NCBI RefSeq assembly: GCF_900155885.1 | Contig: NZ_FTMB01000001.1 | Location: forward strand, 496,001-560,000 | Direction of reading: 5' to 3' | Origin: Rhizobium sp. RU20A | Lineage (GTDB): Bacteria; Pseudomonadota; Alphaproteobacteria; Rhizobiales; Rhizobiaceae | Length of the DNA stretch: 64,000 bases | Shown: positions 37,497 to 45,620 of the stretch, piece by piece | How the letters are laid out: every line of letters starts with the position of its first letter | Position numbering within the stretch: the first letter of the stretch is position 1 | The notes under the pieces: model-generated | Database searches by the model: none | Told to the model about the DNA's origin: nothing | What the model saw: only the letters and a program-made list of their open reading frames with translations | Position numbers and translations under genes: made by a program

Positions 37497-39830
37497 TCAG
37501 TCGTCCTTCCTGGTGCTTTCGATCCTGAGCGGCCGTCGACCGCCGCGACGCGTCGTCGATGCTTCATCGACGGCAGGTCCGTCCACGGGCTTGCCGATTT
37601 CCCGGGCTTCTCCGTCCGGTGACAGCGCGGCCCCGAGGTCGGCCTGCGTTGGCTCGCGGTCACTCCTAGTCGTCGACTTTCTGCCTAGGGACGCAGGCGA
37701 CTCCGGCCTCGTCGGATCAGGCAACCCTGGAATGGGTTCGAAAACCCCCTGCGGGTTGAACGGATCTTCATCGGATGACACTGACACGTCGGCCGGGGCG
37801 ACCAGGGCGGGGTCCCCGAAGTCGATGTTCTCGCGCTTGGAGTAGCGGTTCGTGGCGATCTCCTTCTCCTCGAAGTCGCGAACCTCCCGCGCCGTAACAC
37901 CCGGAGTGCTGATCTTGGCGGCGACCTTGCTCTGTCTGGAGGCCTCCCTCACGTCGACGAGACCGATGCGCATCTTGTCCTGATACCACATCGCCATGCG
38001 TCCGAACTTGCGTTTGACATGGCGGATGTTTTCCATCCATTCGAAAAGGCTGACACCTTCCAGCCCGTCGTCGGTGCAGCCGACATCCATCCACTTGTTG
38101 GTGTAGAGATTTTTGACCGAGATCTTCGACATGTCCTGGTCGTTGATGCGGATGGTGAGTTCCGCATTCTGCCAGCGCTTGCGGAGAGCCTGCAGCTCGT
38201 CGCTGCGATAGAACAGGTTCAAAACCTGGATGCCCTTGTTTCCAATCTTGCGAGTGTCGGTGATACCGAAGATCTCACGGTAGCGGTCGGGGCCCGGAGG
38301 GCCCTTTACAGCGCCGTCGGCGTACTGCGAACCCCAGTACCAAGCTTCCAGCGGGGTCAGTCCATAGAGACCGCGATGGGGCGTGTTGTGGTAGCATTCG
38401 ACGATGAGGCGCACGAGCAGCGAGCATAACTCGTCATGCGTGATGTGGGCATGCTTCTCGGCATTGTACTCGTCCCTGAGGAGCACGTTGCTGAAGGTCT
38501 GGCCCGAAAACATATGGATGTAGCGTTGGTTGATCGTGCGGAAGAAGCGCTCAACCCTTGCCCGAAGGTGCGGATGCTTCGAGGGCGGGATTGCGGCCCG
38601 ACCAGTGAACGCCATTGCGGCGACTTGGAACTTGTCGGCGATGTAGCCAGCGCCCGCGTCCGTGTGGATGTCCTCGGGTTGGCCTGCCTGGGGCCATTCG
38701 CAAGTGGTGCCAGCAAGGGCGGCGATGTTGTTTTTATCCTGGGCAACCATCGCCAGGGTCGCAACTGCGGCATCAGCGTCCGGTTCGGCATACAAGATCT
38801 TCAGGCCGCACACGGATCTCGACCACGCGTCAAGCGCCACGGACATCCAGGCCCTCCGCCTGTCCTCAATGCGCTTCTGCACATCCGGATGAAGGAACCG
38901 CCAGATCCCGTTTCTGTTGAGAAGGCGCACGAGATCCATCTCGTGCTCGTCCATCTCGATGATCTGGAGCGGCCTCTTCACCTGCAGGCCCTTCTGCGCG
39001 ATGATGAACTTGCGCATCACCCGATGCTTGTTTTCCGAGCGCGCGAATTCCTTCCGGAAGTCTCCGTATTCGTTGATCATCCGTTGGAACGATCGAAGAG
39101 AAGGTAGGTTGAGGGAAGCCTCTCCTGCCTTCACCCGTTTCAGGTTCTGCCCGACCATTTCCTCCCAGCACGCCTTCATGGTGAGCTTGTCCTTTGTCAG
39201 GTACATCTCTGCATGCTTCTGGTGAAACGCCAGTTCGTCGGGGGTGTAGGTGATGGAAGGAGCGGTGCGTCCCTGATAGCGTGGCAGCAATGACCGGGGA
39301 TCCAATCCTCCCAGCTCGAAGCGTTTCAGGAGCCTCCGGAACTGGCGAGGCGATGGCTTCTCTCTTTTCAGATTCAGACCGTTGCCGCCCTTTTCAGGTT
39401 CCTGCTCCTCGCATTGCGCGATGAAGACGGCGAGGAATTTGGCGATGCAGGCATCGGACCTGCTCACCTTGACCCCGGTGTCGTACACGTCGAATTCGGC
39501 TGCGAGGAATTCGCTGACCATGCGGGCGCGCAGGATCACCCGGGGCGGAAGCTCGAAAATCTTCGCCTCCTGCAGCCTAAGGATGGCGTTCCGCTCGGTA
39601 TGGTAGTCGTACAGGATCTCAAGGACGCCGATCTCCAGCTTCCTCGTGACATCCCGCCATTCCAGAGGCTCGAATTCCACTGGCCGATCCGTCTCCACAG
39701 ACCGGAGGACCACGCCGTTCTCGAACTCCGTGGAGTAGTCCCACAAGCGACCCAGGTAGCGGCATCGATCGTTCGGACCGATGCCGTACCGGGTGAACCT
39801 GTCATCCTTTGTAAGGAAGCTAGTTTGCAT
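37497..39830 (-). CDS. TnsB/TniA-family DDE transposase (Mu-type C-terminus)
   Basis: This transposase cuts and joins the element 3' ends. The 777-residue product has N-terminal DNA-binding regions and a retroviral-integrase core with Asp294 (QIIEMDEHEMD), Asp391 (EDIHTDAGAGYI) and Glu427 (RARVERFFRTINQRY). The D-E spacing of 36 is typical for DDE enzymes. A Mu-type beta-barrel follows (TPLEAWYWGSQ ... LNLFYRSDELQAL). The last 120 residues are charged and disordered, as in TnsB tails that contact TnsC. It overlaps the tnsA-like gene by 11 bases. Confidence 0.92.
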   Translation of the reverse strand: MQTSFLTKDDRFTRYGIGPNDRCRYLGRLWDYSTEFENGVVLRSVETDRPVEFEPLEWRDVTRKLEIGVLEILYDYHTERNAILRLQEAKIFELPPRVILRARMVSEFLAAEFDVYDTGVKVSRSDACIAKFLAVFIAQCEEQEPEKGGNGLNLKREKPSPRQFRRLLKRFELGGLDPRSLLPRYQGRTAPSITYTPDELAFHQKHAEMYLTKDKLTMKACWEEMVGQNLKRVKAGEASLNLPSLRSFQRMINEYGDFRKEFARSENKHRVMRKFIIAQKGLQVKRPLQIIEMDEHEMDLVRLLNRNGIWRFLHPDVQKRIEDRRRAWMSVALDAWSRSVCGLKILYAEPDADAAVATLAMVAQDKNNIAALAGTTCEWPQAGQPEDIHTDAGAGYIADKFQVAAMAFTGRAAIPPSKHPHLRARVERFFRTINQRYIHMFSGQTFSNVLLRDEYNAEKHAHITHDELCSLLVRLIVECYHNTPHRGLYGLTPLEAWYWGSQYADGAVKGPPGPDRYREIFGITDTRKIGNKGIQVLNLFYRSDELQALRKRWQNAELTIRINDQDMSKISVKNLYTNKWMDVGCTDDGLEGVSLFEWMENIRHVKRKFGRMAMWYQDKMRIGLVDVREASRQSKVAAKISTPGVTAREVRDFEEKEIATNRYSKRENIDFGDPALVAPADVSVSSDEDPFNPQGVFEPIPGLPDPTRPESPASLGRKSTTRSDREPTQADLGAALSPDGEAREIGKPVDGPAVDEASTTRRGGRRPLRIESTRKDD

Positions 39831-40644
39831 GACGGGCTCCCTCCGCGATCCGGAGCCAGGAAAGCTTCGAGAGCGGCGTGGAATCCGCTGCCGGATGATC
39901 GTGGATTACGAGGCCAGCATCGATCAGGACCCAGACTGCATTCCAGGTGATGGAGAAGGCGGTATCGGGCATGTTCAGCATGACATCGAACATCCGGGCA
40001 CGGCCACCAAGTTTGCGGAGGACTTCAAGCGCAAGCGCATTGTTCTTCTCGTTCTTCAAGTTGCGTGCGCGGAGAATTTCCCGAGCCCGGTAAACGGCAG
40101 GTTTCGAAATCTCCTTTTCCGTCAGCAGGATGATGCGATGAGCATGCTTCCTCATCTCTTGGTTACGAATGAGTTCAAGATCGATCTCGAGATCGCCGAG
40201 ACCCTCCTCATGCCGGACCGCGTAAAGAGACCGGCAGCCGTTGCTGAAGCATGCGAGCAAATCGAACATGTGCCGCTTCTCCACTCCGCTGCGACGGAAC
40301 TTGATCCATCCATACTGCGCCTGGATGCGCACGCCGGGGTCGCTGGCCATGAGGATCTCCATGGCGTTCGCCTCAAGCAGGCTTTCGAGGCGATGATAAG
40401 TGTCGGTCGCCTCGTTGACGACATTGACCCGGTTAGTCGCAATGCTCTTGCGCTCTTCAGCAGGGATTTTGCCGGGAGTGTTGCGGAGAGCGAGGCTGCG
40501 GTCGGCGTGGCCCGCGGACGGCTGACTGCGCCAAAGAATCTCGCTGGCGGGATCCTTATCGTAATATTTCAAAACCTCCTTCGCGCACGCCGACCTCGCG
40601 CATCCACGCGTTGTCGGGAGATGCATAGAAAGTCTTGCGCTCAT
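39820..40644 (-). CDS. TnsA-like transposition endonuclease, active site altered
   Basis: TnsA normally cuts the non-transferred strand so that the element moves by cut-and-paste. The product resembles TnsA in RLESLLEANAMEILMASDPGV (Glu87), KRHMFDLLACF (Asp128) and a C-terminal winged helix (about 190-270). However, the position of the catalytic xVK motif reads YAVRHEE, Arg replacing Lys, so cleavage may be weak or lost. The start is uncertain: 40644 is the first ATG, but a TTG at 40572 lies just behind AAGGAGG at the end of a small upstream ORF. Position as first tns gene supports the family call. Confidence 0.75.
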   Translation of the reverse strand: MSARLSMHLPTTRGCARSACAKEVLKYYDKDPASEILWRSQPSAGHADRSLALRNTPGKIPAEERKSIATNRVNVVNEATDTYHRLESLLEANAMEILMASDPGVRIQAQYGWIKFRRSGVEKRHMFDLLACFSNGCRSLYAVRHEEGLGDLEIDLELIRNQEMRKHAHRIILLTEKEISKPAVYRAREILRARNLKNEKNNALALEVLRKLGGRARMFDVMLNMPDTAFSITWNAVWVLIDAGLVIHDHPAADSTPLSKLSWLRIAEGARHAN

Positions 40645-40714
40645 ACGGCTGGGCCAGCAGGTCGATACCCTGACGGCGCTCGTGAATGGTCTGAACGATA
40701 AACCCCGGACCCAT
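40556..40714 (-). CDS. Small 52-residue leader ORF ahead of the tns operon
   Basis: This short ORF begins MGPGFIVQTIHERRQGID and ends GGFEILR. Its ATG at 40714 has an excellent AGGGAGACCACA ribosome site, better than any for the tnsA-like gene it overlaps. Its last codons contain AAGGAGG, which could serve as the ribosome site for coupled initiation of TnsA. No homologue is recognised. It could be a regulator, a Xis-like factor or only a translated leader. Confidence 0.55.
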   Translation of the reverse strand: MGPGFIVQTIHERRQGIDLLAQPYERKTFYASPDNAWMREVGVREGGFEILR

Positions 40715-40805
40715 TGTGGTCTCCCTTGATTAGATGCTGCCAGCGAACCGACGGCCAGCGTCGGTGTCCGGAGCCGCGAACGGCTCCGGCATCATCAGAA
40801 CAGTC

Positions 40806-41201
40806 TCAGTGACGTGCGCAGGACGGGTATGCGAACGTCCCGTAATCGCTGATCCACAGCTCCGCATCATCCGCTTCGTGGTTGAGAACGGAGCGTTCGT
40901 CGGCGAAGATTCCGACAGACGGCACGGTCAGGATCCACTTGAGGTCCGGCTCGTCACAGAAGTCTGCATCAAGAACACGGTGCAGGCTGTCGGATTCGTG
41001 CGCGCGGGCGCCGAACGTCGTCTCGGGATCCAGGGCCTCCTCAACGCAGAGATCGAGGAAATCCTCGAACGTCGGGTACGTCATCAGGGGTTCGCCCTGA
41101 AGATGGCGCGACTGGTTCTCGGTATCGATCGCGTCGAGATACGAGAGGTAGTGGCTCGAGAGGTCGAGAGGTCGGGTCGGGCGGAGGTTGGTGGTGGTCA
41201 T
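40806..41201 (-). CDS. Hypothetical acidic protein
   Basis: A 131-residue soluble acidic protein, not recognised. AAAGG lies nine bases before the ATG. Notable segments are HYLSYLDAIDTENQSRHLQGE, TFEDFLDLCVEEALDPETTFG and LWISDYGTFAYPSCARH. The charge and size would fit an anti-restriction (DNA-mimic) or regulatory protein, but that is only a guess. It is read in the same direction as the tns genes with a 91-base gap to the leader ORF. Confidence 0.55.
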   Translation of the reverse strand: MTTTNLRPTRPLDLSSHYLSYLDAIDTENQSRHLQGEPLMTYPTFEDFLDLCVEEALDPETTFGARAHESDSLHRVLDADFCDEPDLKWILTVPSVGIFADERSVLNHEADDAELWISDYGTFAYPSCARH

Positions 41202-41992
41202 GGCAGACGCCTTTCTCTGGGCAGTATGGGACCGGCGCGCGGAATGCGTGCCGTAAATTCGGTTTGAGAGAGGGAAAGGGATCAGGGGGTGATGCGCGCA
41301 CGGGTGCCGGGGCTGTCCGGAACGGATTCCGAAAACAACGGGCGGGCGGCAACGTCGTCATGACGTCTGCTTGAGGTGGGTTTGGTATCTCTGGAAGTCA
41401 TTGCATGTCCCCTGGTTTGTCTTCGAGCTTGCGAAGGGGGACGGCCGTGCCTCGATGGGCAGCGGCCAGATTCATGGCGATACCCTAGATCGAGGAAAGG
41501 CGGCCGTCCCGCCTGGCTATCGATGTGGCTATAACGCCCATGACTTCATTCCTTGCCGGGGATGGCACCACGCCATCCGAGCGCTGCGAACATAAGAGAC
41601 GATTTCAACTTTTGCAACGGAATAAAATCAACAAAAACAGCCGCTTAGTGAAGTTGTCGCCCAATTAATAGAAACCCTAAAGTTTGAACTATCCACGGAA
41701 CTCTTCCGGGGCATCTGCATGTTTTTGGGATGTCCCAGTAATTTTATCGCGCTGTGAAGTCGATTTCCACCGACAGATCTAGTCTTAACCTCTGGTGGCG
41801 GCAGTTATATTTTGCTGAACGGGCGTTTTATTAGATGCTGTCGGATGAAAGTTTACCCGTCCAAGTATGGACGAGCGCGAGATATCGTACTCGTGGATTC
41901 CGTTTTTGCTCTAAGCTTGAGTTTACATTCTCTCGAACGGAACGTTGTCGCTTGCACCTCCGATACCCACCATTCCGTCCAGGGAGACGGAC
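41202..41992. other. Gene-poor AT-rich spacer right of the tns module
   Basis: About 790 bases without a supported gene. It is richer in A and T than its surroundings between 41600 and 41990. It contains a TGGGATGTCCCA palindrome at 41726-41737 preceded by TTTT, which resembles a degenerate, partly inverted copy of the TGTCCCAA repeats at 33.4 kb. It is a candidate right end of a compact tns element or a tns regulatory region. A 74-codon frame at 41371-41595 has no ribosome site and is not called. Confidence 0.4.
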
Positions 41993-42673
41993 ATGGACAT
42001 CACAACAATCAACCAATGGCTCGTTGATCGAGGATTTTCGGCGACCGGCGGCGGGAACTTCGAAAGCGCTTATGCTGGATACAGTGTGAGAGTTGCGCTG
42101 AACCGGACCGGCGGCCGTGTTACAGCCCATAGGCATTCGCGGCGGCTGGATATCGCAGTCTTCAGATTGGACCAGTTGTGGATCGACACACATGGCATGC
42201 TCCGGGCGGCGGGCCTTGACGATTACTTCGCCGACAGAATGAAAGCAGGCAACCCTGCGCCCAGGTGGTTCCCGGAAGGTTTCCGCCGCGCGGTGTACCG
42301 AGATGCCGAGCGGCCCGATGTCCTCGCAGAGGAACTCCCGAACGCGGAACGGGCCATCCGGTGGGCCTCTGAAAATGGGTTCACCAGGGTCGGACCCCGA
42401 ACCTTCCAGGCGGACTATGCCGACAGCATCGTCGAATTCCACGTGGGAAGATCCGAGATCGTGACCCAGATGATCACCGGGAACCGGAGGGAGCTGATCA
42501 TGACCAAGCCGATACGATCCCTCAGGTTCGATGCAACGGGCATGATCCGTGGAGCGGGACTTGACGGATACTTCGTGCGGGAGATGGAGATCGGTGGCGA
42601 AACTCCGATCTGGTTCAACGCCAGCTACGTCGAAGCGCTCGAGAGCGGGATCGCAAGGCCTTCGATGCGCTGA
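41993..42673 (+). CDS. Protein with two tandem copies of an unknown ~95-residue domain
   Basis: A 226-residue soluble protein without a recognised family. It contains two related halves (about residues 7-99 and 122-215). Each reads W-(V/A)-(x)2-GF early, then F-x2-(A/D)YA, and near its end GM-(L/I)-R-(A/G)-AGLD-x-YF followed by x3-M and P-x-WF. AGGGAGACGGAC places the start at 41993, 16 codons inside a longer frame. It is convergent with the PIN-domain gene, the stops being only seven bases apart. Confidence 0.65.
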   Translation: MDITTINQWLVDRGFSATGGGNFESAYAGYSVRVALNRTGGRVTAHRHSRRLDIAVFRLDQLWIDTHGMLRAAGLDDYFADRMKAGNPAPRWFPEGFRRAVYRDAERPDVLAEELPNAERAIRWASENGFTRVGPRTFQADYADSIVEFHVGRSEIVTQMITGNRRELIMTKPIRSLRFDATGMIRGAGLDGYFVREMEIGGETPIWFNASYVEALESGIARPSMR

Positions 42674-42680
42674 TGCGGCC

Positions 42681-43241
42681 TCAAAGCATGGGTAGCATCT
42701 CTTCACGGCATTCCTCCATTTCGTCGAGGCGTGGGAGAACGAATTCTGTCTCAGGCGGCACGTACCAGTGCGACTCCAAGGGATGATACAAACCCGGCAG
42801 CGGGAACCTCTGATGGATCTTCAAGTAGTCCCGGGTGTTCCCCGTCAGAATTGGCAAGCCGTGCGTGATGGACACCGCGGCGATCATCAGGTCATGCCCC
42901 AGTCGCGTCGCCCGCTCACCACGCTGAACCGTCCACATTGGCCTGAGGCACGAGACCGATGTCATCTGTGCGTAGACGTAGGCGACCTCGGTATTCATCT
43001 CGGGCGAGGGGAAGTTGATATTCAGTATCTCGTTCACCCACTTCATGATCCGAGCGGCTCTTTGCGGATCGTCGCGCTGTTTCAGATGGGCGCCGCGCAT
43101 CAATTCCGTTATAACGGGGTAACTAATATGCAGACGATGTATTCCTACTCGCAGCAGCCAAGCCCGCAGTCCTGGAGGAGGGCGTGTCCTACCCATCAGG
43201 CTTACAATGTCGGTATCAAGGAGAAGCGGAGGTTCGGGCAT
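42681..43241 (-). CDS. PIN-domain ribonuclease (VapC-like toxin)
   Basis: A 186-residue PIN protein. The acidic active site is visible as Asp9/Asp11 (LLLDTDIVSLMG), Glu46 (VITELMRGA) and Asp117 (LGHDLMIAAVSITHGLPILTG). VapC toxins are metal-dependent RNases that cleave tRNA or rRNA. The protein is some 50 residues longer than usual, with a Pro/Glu-rich tail (YVPPETEFVLPRLDEMEECREE). No antitoxin lies in front of it in the same operon; a Phd-like gene is divergent 106 bases away. Confidence 0.82.
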   Translation of the reverse strand: MPEPPLLLDTDIVSLMGRTRPPPGLRAWLLRVGIHRLHISYPVITELMRGAHLKQRDDPQRAARIMKWVNEILNINFPSPEMNTEVAYVYAQMTSVSCLRPMWTVQRGERATRLGHDLMIAAVSITHGLPILTGNTRDYLKIHQRFPLPGLYHPLESHWYVPPETEFVLPRLDEMEECREEMLPML

Positions 43242-43273
43242 TGCGATGTCCTGCAGCGCGAGCTTACTTCACT

Positions 43274-43321
43274 GTCGAATGGTAAGGCAGCGCATTGTAA
43301 GAGGCTGCTTTGCCATTCGAC
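43274..43321. repeat. 18-bp inverted repeat in the divergent PIN/Phd-like gap
   Basis: GTCGAATGGTAAGGCAGC and GCTGCTTTGCCATTCGAC pair with two G-U type mismatches around a 12-base loop. It is likely an operator for a dimeric antitoxin or an RNA hairpin. It lies 27 bases before the Phd-like start. Confidence 0.6.
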
Positions 43322-43347
43322 CATTCCAGTTATCCCGGGAGGCATGA

Positions 43348-43542
43348 ATGTCGAACATGTGGGAGCGAGATGAAGCCGAAGCGCGCATCCATGAATTGCT
43401 GGACGCGGCCAAGACCCATGGCCCCCAGACGGTGATCGACCGGCACGGGACTTATGCGATCGTTTTTTCTAGGCGCAGACCAGGACTGGAAGCACTATTC
43501 TCCAGACCCGGCCCCCTGAAGGAGGACGACCTTGAAACTTGA
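43348..43542 (+). CDS. Short Phd/YefM-like antitoxin
   Basis: A 64-residue protein resembling the N-terminal DNA-binding part of Phd antitoxins (WERDEAEARIHELLDAAKTHGPQTVIDRHGTYA in family pattern, split here only for description). The usual toxin-binding C-terminus is reduced to a short acidic tail. GGGAGG lies six bases before the start. No toxin gene follows: only a seven-codon frame beginning TTGAAACTTGAT remains, which looks like a lost vapC. It may instead regulate the divergent PIN gene. Confidence 0.65.
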   Translation: MSNMWERDEAEARIHELLDAAKTHGPQTVIDRHGTYAIVFSRRRPGLEALFSRPGPLKEDDLET

Positions 43543-43681
43543 TTTGATTTCTTGACTTGCCCGGACCGTAACCGGTGTTTCAGCGGTCAACAAGATAGCG
43601 TCGTAAAGAATCTACAGGTGCTGTAGCTATAGTATTGACGAATCAAATTTTAATTTTTCACCGGTCCCGGACGAGGGATGA

Positions 43682-44857
43682 TCAAGGGTCCTCCGGGGGC
43701 CACTCTGCAGGCAGTCCCACCAGATCCGCGAGCGATCTGCCCTCGATGCGCCCGTAGTCACCGTCTCCATCCGGCAGGCCGAAGCCCGGAAGCGGCAGGA
43801 CATCGTGAGACAGTGGATTCGCTGCAATAAAGGGGTTGTATGCGATGATCGGCTGCCAGCGGTCGTCGCGGAGTTTCCAGAGGTTCGGCTCGGGAAGCAA
43901 GGCCACGGCGCTGACGTTGGTATTCCTGGGGTCGCCATACCTTCCCCAGAAACCGTCCGCCGTCCGCTCGTCGTAGGTCTCCATGCTACCGTCGGCTAGG
44001 CGCCGGAATCTGACGCTTGGGCTTCCGAACAGTCCGTCGATGAGAGCGTCCTCCACATGATCCCCTACTGGAATCGACCCCTTGCAGTCCGCGACGACGA
44101 TTAGGTAGGGCGTTTCCTGGATCCCATACTTCCTCGCCTTGTTCTCCAAGGCCACCCGCAGGTCCAGGTGGGGAGAAACAGACCGCAGCCCCATCATCGC
44201 CGCGCCGATCTTTCGCTCGTAGTTCTTATCCTTGTTGAAGCCTCCGAGAAGCGTGAGATCGAATTCCCAGTCCTGGGCCGCGAATGTGCGCCTGGGGGTC
44301 ACCCTCGCGTCGTCCCCACACTCGTTCCGGGCCCACAGCTCGACCTCGGATTTCAGCTTGTTCACGCTCGGTGCCGTCTGGCCGTGTTTCCGAACCTCGT
44401 ACCCCATGAGCCAGCCGGGCGGCAGATCCACGGTCTCAAGACCGTTATAGATGGCGGCTTCGCGGTTATCGCGAGCGACCGTCCTCACATCCGGGCCGAA
44501 GGATGTCACCTCCACGTAGGCCAATGCCACGCCCGAGGTGTCTTTCACCAGAAAGTCTGGCTTGTTCGTCGGATGGGGGCATGCCGGGTGAATCTCGACT
44601 TCATGACCCAGGCGCTTCAGCGCGATGTATGTCACGATCTCGGCAAGCGCCTGCTCGTACTGTGCATCGTTACGGTTCTTCATCCGACTTATCAGCTCGA
44701 GCTGCTCGGATGAGGGGAATTCTGCAATCCAGCCGTTCACAAGGTCCCGGTAGACGACATACGGGTTTCTGCCGGAGCTGTCGTAGAAATCGAAGCAAGG
44801 TTCCCCGGAGCGCCGGGGCGATCTGCGCGTACGCTCTTTTTCCTCAAACAGTGCCAT
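43682..44857 (-). CDS. PD-(D/E)XK-like nuclease-fold protein of unknown function
   Basis: A 391-residue soluble protein. Residues about 65-125 (QALAEIVTYIALKRLGHEVEIH, KPDFLVKD, LAYVEVTSF) have the order of a restriction-endonuclease-like core: Glu, then Pro-Asp101, then Glu116-x-Thr where Lys is expected. The rest is unrecognised, with a C-terminal half rich in Leu/Pro/Asp (SHDVLPLPGFGLPDGDGD). GGGAGG before the ATG at 44857 decides the start. It follows the 2H phosphoesterase gene by 17 bases and the two are very probably one operon. The role may be defence-related; that is inference. Confidence 0.6.
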   Translation of the reverse strand: MALFEEKERTRRSPRRSGEPCFDFYDSSGRNPYVVYRDLVNGWIAEFPSSEQLELISRMKNRNDAQYEQALAEIVTYIALKRLGHEVEIHPACPHPTNKPDFLVKDTSGVALAYVEVTSFGPDVRTVARDNREAAIYNGLETVDLPPGWLMGYEVRKHGQTAPSVNKLKSEVELWARNECGDDARVTPRRTFAAQDWEFDLTLLGGFNKDKNYERKIGAAMMGLRSVSPHLDLRVALENKARKYGIQETPYLIVVADCKGSIPVGDHVEDALIDGLFGSPSVRFRRLADGSMETYDERTADGFWGRYGDPRNTNVSAVALLPEPNLWKLRDDRWQPIIAYNPFIAANPLSHDVLPLPGFGLPDGDGDYGRIEGRSLADLVGLPAEWPPEDP

Positions 44858-44874
44858 GCATCCTCCCTTGCCAG

Positions 44875-45447
44875 TCACTCTCCAGAGATACCCGGGCCTG
44901 CCCCATCGTCCCAAGATTCGCCGTGACTCGCTTGCCTTCTCCCGGCTGAAAACAATCGCTCATGCCGCCATGGCCCACCAAGATAAGACCATAGATCGAG
45001 TCCTTCCACGGAAATGGTGCTTCGAGCGAACTCCAGCGACAGCTTGTCGTACAACGCCTCGGCTCTCTGCCAATGCACCTTGTTCTGTACCGTGATGTGG
45101 GGACGCCATGGCTGATGATCCTGGGGAGCGAGCCAGGGCGTGAACTCCGTCTTCAAGCGAGCTCTCGTTGCCATGAGATGCTCACTGTCGAGAACAAAGG
45201 CAACGCCGTTGCCCATGTTGCGAACGCCGATCACCCCGACTTCGATCACTTGCGTCATCCGCGCCGCTTCGGCCTCGAGGATATCCTCGATCTGCGGAAG
45301 ATGCTCCGAGGGGAGCTTGTGGAACATGGTTACGTGCGCTCGCAGAAAGTTGCGATCCGCAGGGAAGAACTGCGCCCTGAGATCGTCGAAGAACAGCAAG
45401 TCCTGATCGTTCACATGCGCTGTCAGTATCAATGGAGGGTTCGACAT
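44875..45447 (-). CDS. 2H phosphoesterase, LigT/2'-5' RNA ligase-like
   Basis: A 190-residue protein with the two HxT/S motifs of the 2H superfamily: RAHVTMFHKLP near residue 38 and WRPHITVQNKV near residue 120. Members hydrolyse 2',3'-cyclic phosphates or 2'-5' bonds in RNA and some phage members degrade cyclic oligonucleotide signals. Which applies here is unknown. It is first of a two-gene operon with a PD-(D/E)XK-like protein. The gap of 173 bases to the divergent TnsA-like gene holds promoters for both. Confidence 0.8.
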   Translation of the reverse strand: MSNPPLILTAHVNDQDLLFFDDLRAQFFPADRNFLRAHVTMFHKLPSEHLPQIEDILEAEAARMTQVIEVGVIGVRNMGNGVAFVLDSEHLMATRARLKTEFTPWLAPQDHQPWRPHITVQNKVHWQRAEALYDKLSLEFARSTISVEGLDLWSYLGGPWRHERLFSAGRRQASHGESWDDGAGPGISGE

Positions 45448-45620
45448 CAAAAAGATCTAGGACTTGTCGGCGACGAATCAAACCGGCTTGACGTCGGGAA
45501 AATCGTTCCTTATTCGTTCCGTCATGAGCAACTTCAGCGCCCCCACGTTCCGAATAGGTTGACCGAGTCCGGGACGGTTCCCGGTCTCCGCCACATCACC
45601 TATTCTTCGGAGGCAAGGTC

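Noticed and set aside
41371-41595. 74-codon plus-strand frame in the spacer right of the tns module
   Set aside because: No ribosome site, no recognisable sequence, and it crosses sequence with no coding bias visible.
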